From an uncultured Methylococcaceae bacterium (lineage in GTDB: Bacteria > Pseudomonadota > Gammaproteobacteria > Methylococcales > Methylomonadaceae): DNA of 7,723 bases. Positions 6,801-7,723 of the stretch are shown one piece after another. The position numbers and the translations under genes were made by a program. The DNA lies in NCBI GenBank assembly GCA_903939355.1, contig CAJAHC010000108.1:1-7723 (forward strand), read 5' to 3'. How positions within the stretch are numbered: position 1 is the stretch's first letter; every line of letters begins with the position of its first letter. The notes under the pieces are model-generated. The model was not told the origin of the DNA, did no database searches, and worked only from the letters and a program-made list of their open reading frames with translations.

Positions 6801-6832
6801 AGGCTTTAAGTATTACTCCTTCTTAAAAAAAC

Positions 6833-7399
6833 TTAAGCTCGTGACATAAACTTTCCACTGTCTGTATTAACTTTAATCAATTCATTAGTCTCCAAATACT
6901 CAGGCACTTGAACCTCAAAACCTGTTACTAATCTTGCTGTCTTAGTCCGGCCAGATGCTGTTGCACCCTTAATTGAAGGCGCTGTTTCTATAATTTCCAA
7001 TACTACCGAACTAGGAAGCTCAATGCCAAATACTTCATCATCAACTAATAAAGCAATAATACCTTCCAACCCTTCAGTCAAATAATTAATTTGGTCATCA
7101 AGCACTTCGCGACTTAAGCTGTATTGACTATAATCTTCCATGTTCATGAAAATATAGCTATCACCATCTATATACGAAAACTGTACTTTTGCTCTTACCA
7201 AGTCAGTATCTTTAAAAAAATCATCTCCTTTTAAAGATTCGTCTAATTTTTGCCCTGTTCTAAGATTAGTAAAACGAATTTTATACAAGGTAGATGCTCC
7301 CCGCGATGATGGACTCTTTGCATCAAACTGTTTAACCACATGGGGTACACCATTAATTTCAACAACCATTCCTCGCTTTAAATCACTCGCCTTTGCCAC
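6833..7399 (-). CDS. efpL: Elongation factor P-like protein EfpL (YeiP)
   Basis: EfpL is a paralogue of EF-P that binds between the ribosomal P and E sites and rescues ribosomes stalled at proline-rich and some other motifs. The 188-residue protein has the three-domain build: an N-terminal KOW-like domain, an OB domain, and a C-terminal OB domain with ETAPSIKGATASGRTKTA (138-155). It is assigned to EfpL and not canonical EF-P by its tip loop SPSSRGASTLYK (29-40). That loop has Arg33 at the position where EF-P carries its modified Lys34 or Arg32. The E. coli EfpL loop is very similar and also has Arg33. EpmA-type lysylation is therefore not expected. The start codon is GTG with AAGGAG at an ideal 6-nt spacing (7406-7411). 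It is first in a probable efpL-rlmG operon. In older databases the same family appears as 'elongation factor P-like protein YeiP'. Confidence 0.95.
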   Translation of the reverse strand: MAKASDLKRGMVVEINGVPHVVKQFDAKSPSSRGASTLYKIRFTNLRTGQKLDESLKGDDFFKDTDLVRAKVQFSYIDGDSYIFMNMEDYSQYSLSREVLDDQINYLTEGLEGIIALLVDDEVFGIELPSSVVLEIIETAPSIKGATASGRTKTARLVTGFEVQVPEYLETNELIKVNTDSGKFMSRA

Positions 7400-7502
7400 A
7401 CACTTCTCCTTCTTATTACAGTTTGCTGTCTATACTGACAACCCCAACTTAACTAAAACAAAACCAAAGTACCCTTATCATGTGCAGCCTAAATACCCTA
7501 TA

Positions 7503-7514
7503 ACTGTTAACAGT
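7503..7514. repeat. Perfect 12-bp palindrome in efpL leader
   Basis: ACTGTTAACAGT is its own reverse complement. It lies about 105 nt upstream of the efpL start and about 60 nt downstream of the promoter candidate at 7580. It has no loop, so it would act as a DNA-binding site if it acts at all. A single copy of this length can arise by chance in AT-rich DNA. Confidence 0.3.
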
Positions 7515-7574
7515 CTGGACTAGAACTCATAAGCTAGCAACAGATCAAAAGATAAGCTGAATCTTGATAATTCA

Positions 7575-7607
7575 CTACGATTATTATATCGTAGAAACCT
7601 TGGTCAA
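7575..7607 (-). promoter_or_regulatory. Candidate efpL-rlmG promoter with operator-like repeat
   Basis: On the minus strand TTGACC (7602-7607) and AATAAT (7580-7585) are 16 bp apart, and each matches consensus at five of six bases. The inverted repeat CTACGAT/ATCGTAG (7575-7581 and 7588-7594, 6-bp centre) covers the -10 element exactly. A regulator bound to it would block RNA polymerase. Transcription would begin near 7573, giving efpL a leader of about 170 nt. No regulator gene is in view. Confidence 0.5.
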
Positions 7608-7655
7608 TAATCTTATGAACATTATGATCTAATTTAAAATTTCTAACTTAAGCTA

Positions 7656-7721
7656 TCAAATGTTTTTATTTACCATTGCAGGAGAAATATCTACACCTAC
7701 TGCTTGTAAACCATTTGTCGT
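7656..7721 (-). CDS. Unrecognised C-terminal fragment at window edge
   Basis: A minus-strand frame open from the right edge runs for 21 residues to a TGA stop. It reads TTNGLQAVGVDISPAMVNKN plus Ile, which looks like real protein and not random translation. The piece AVGVDISPAMV resembles the strand after motif I of class I SAM-dependent methyltransferases. In those proteins it lies in the first half, so a stop soon afterwards would suggest a truncated gene or remnant. It could equally be the true end of some other family. The gene would run in the same direction as efpL, 255 bp upstream of it. Confidence 0.35.
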   Translation of the reverse strand, partial: TTNGLQAVGVDISPAMVNKNI

Positions 7722-7723
7722 AA

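Larger units (their letters stand above)
7400..7655. other. Non-coding region upstream of efpL
   Basis: No coding frame is supported here. The region holds the efpL Shine-Dalgarno sequence AAGGAG (7406-7411), a 12-bp palindrome (7503-7514) and the promoter/operator candidate (7575-7607). The predicted leader of about 170 nt is long for a housekeeping translation factor. I did not recognise a known riboswitch in it. Confidence 0.6.

Noticed and set aside
6833..7399. Calling this gene canonical efp
   Set aside because: The tip loop SPSSRGASTLYK and the ETAPSIKGATASGRTK segment match EfpL/YeiP. Lysine at the modified EF-P position is absent.
7660..7723. Plus-strand frame from an ATG, open to the right edge
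   Set aside because: It has no Shine-Dalgarno sequence and no recognisable protein. The minus-strand frame over the same bases looks more like real protein. Sequence beyond the edge would decide.
1..7723. Mobile element, CRISPR array, defence or toxin-antitoxin system
   Set aside because: No transposase, integrase, regularly spaced repeats, terminal inverted repeats or paired small toxin genes were seen. The tRNA could in principle be an integration site, but its 3' end lies outside the window, so this cannot be judged.

Overview
The window looks like ordinary, AT-rich chromosome of a gammaproteobacterium. It holds a tRNA-Lys gene, seven complete protein-coding genes that all match conserved housekeeping families, and a short coding fragment at the right edge. 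The best evidence for the group is that UbiC, RlmG, the EfpL/YeiP-type EF-P paralogue and the AceK-type Ser loop of Icd all resemble the enterobacterial proteins. The genus cannot be told from sequence alone. No transposase, integrase, CRISPR array, toxin-antitoxin pair or defence cassette is visible, and I see no undescribed multi-gene system. The interest lies in small regulatory structures and unusual start sites.

Left part (1-3662). A tRNA-Lys with anticodon CTT lies on the minus strand and loses its 3' end at the window edge. After about 340 bp of AT-rich DNA comes a minus-strand cluster transcribed right to left: ridA (enamine/imine deaminase), recG (fork-remodelling helicase), then ubiC (chorismate lyase, first step of ubiquinone synthesis). 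The gaps are 33 and 6 nt, so co-transcription is likely. ubiC must start at TTG and is in frame with recG across one TAG codon. The ridA leader has a hairpin, a three-codon mini-ORF and a duplicated start-site sequence.

Middle part (3663-5566). icd (NADP isocitrate dehydrogenase, minus) and cspA (cold-shock protein, plus) are divergent across about 340 bp. The icd start is best placed at 4955, because a clean Shine-Dalgarno sequence fits there. cspA has an extended -10 promoter candidate, a leader of about 90 nt with two mutually exclusive hairpins, and a strong terminator. That terminator is symmetrical and also serves the convergent rlmG.

Right part (5567-7723). efpL (EF-P-like translation factor, GTG start) is followed 32 nt later by rlmG (23S rRNA G1835 methyltransferase). 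They probably form a two-gene translation operon. A good promoter candidate about 170 nt upstream of efpL has its -10 element inside a 7-bp-arm inverted repeat, which looks like an operator. At the far right, a 21-residue open frame on the minus strand may be the tail of another gene or a gene remnant.
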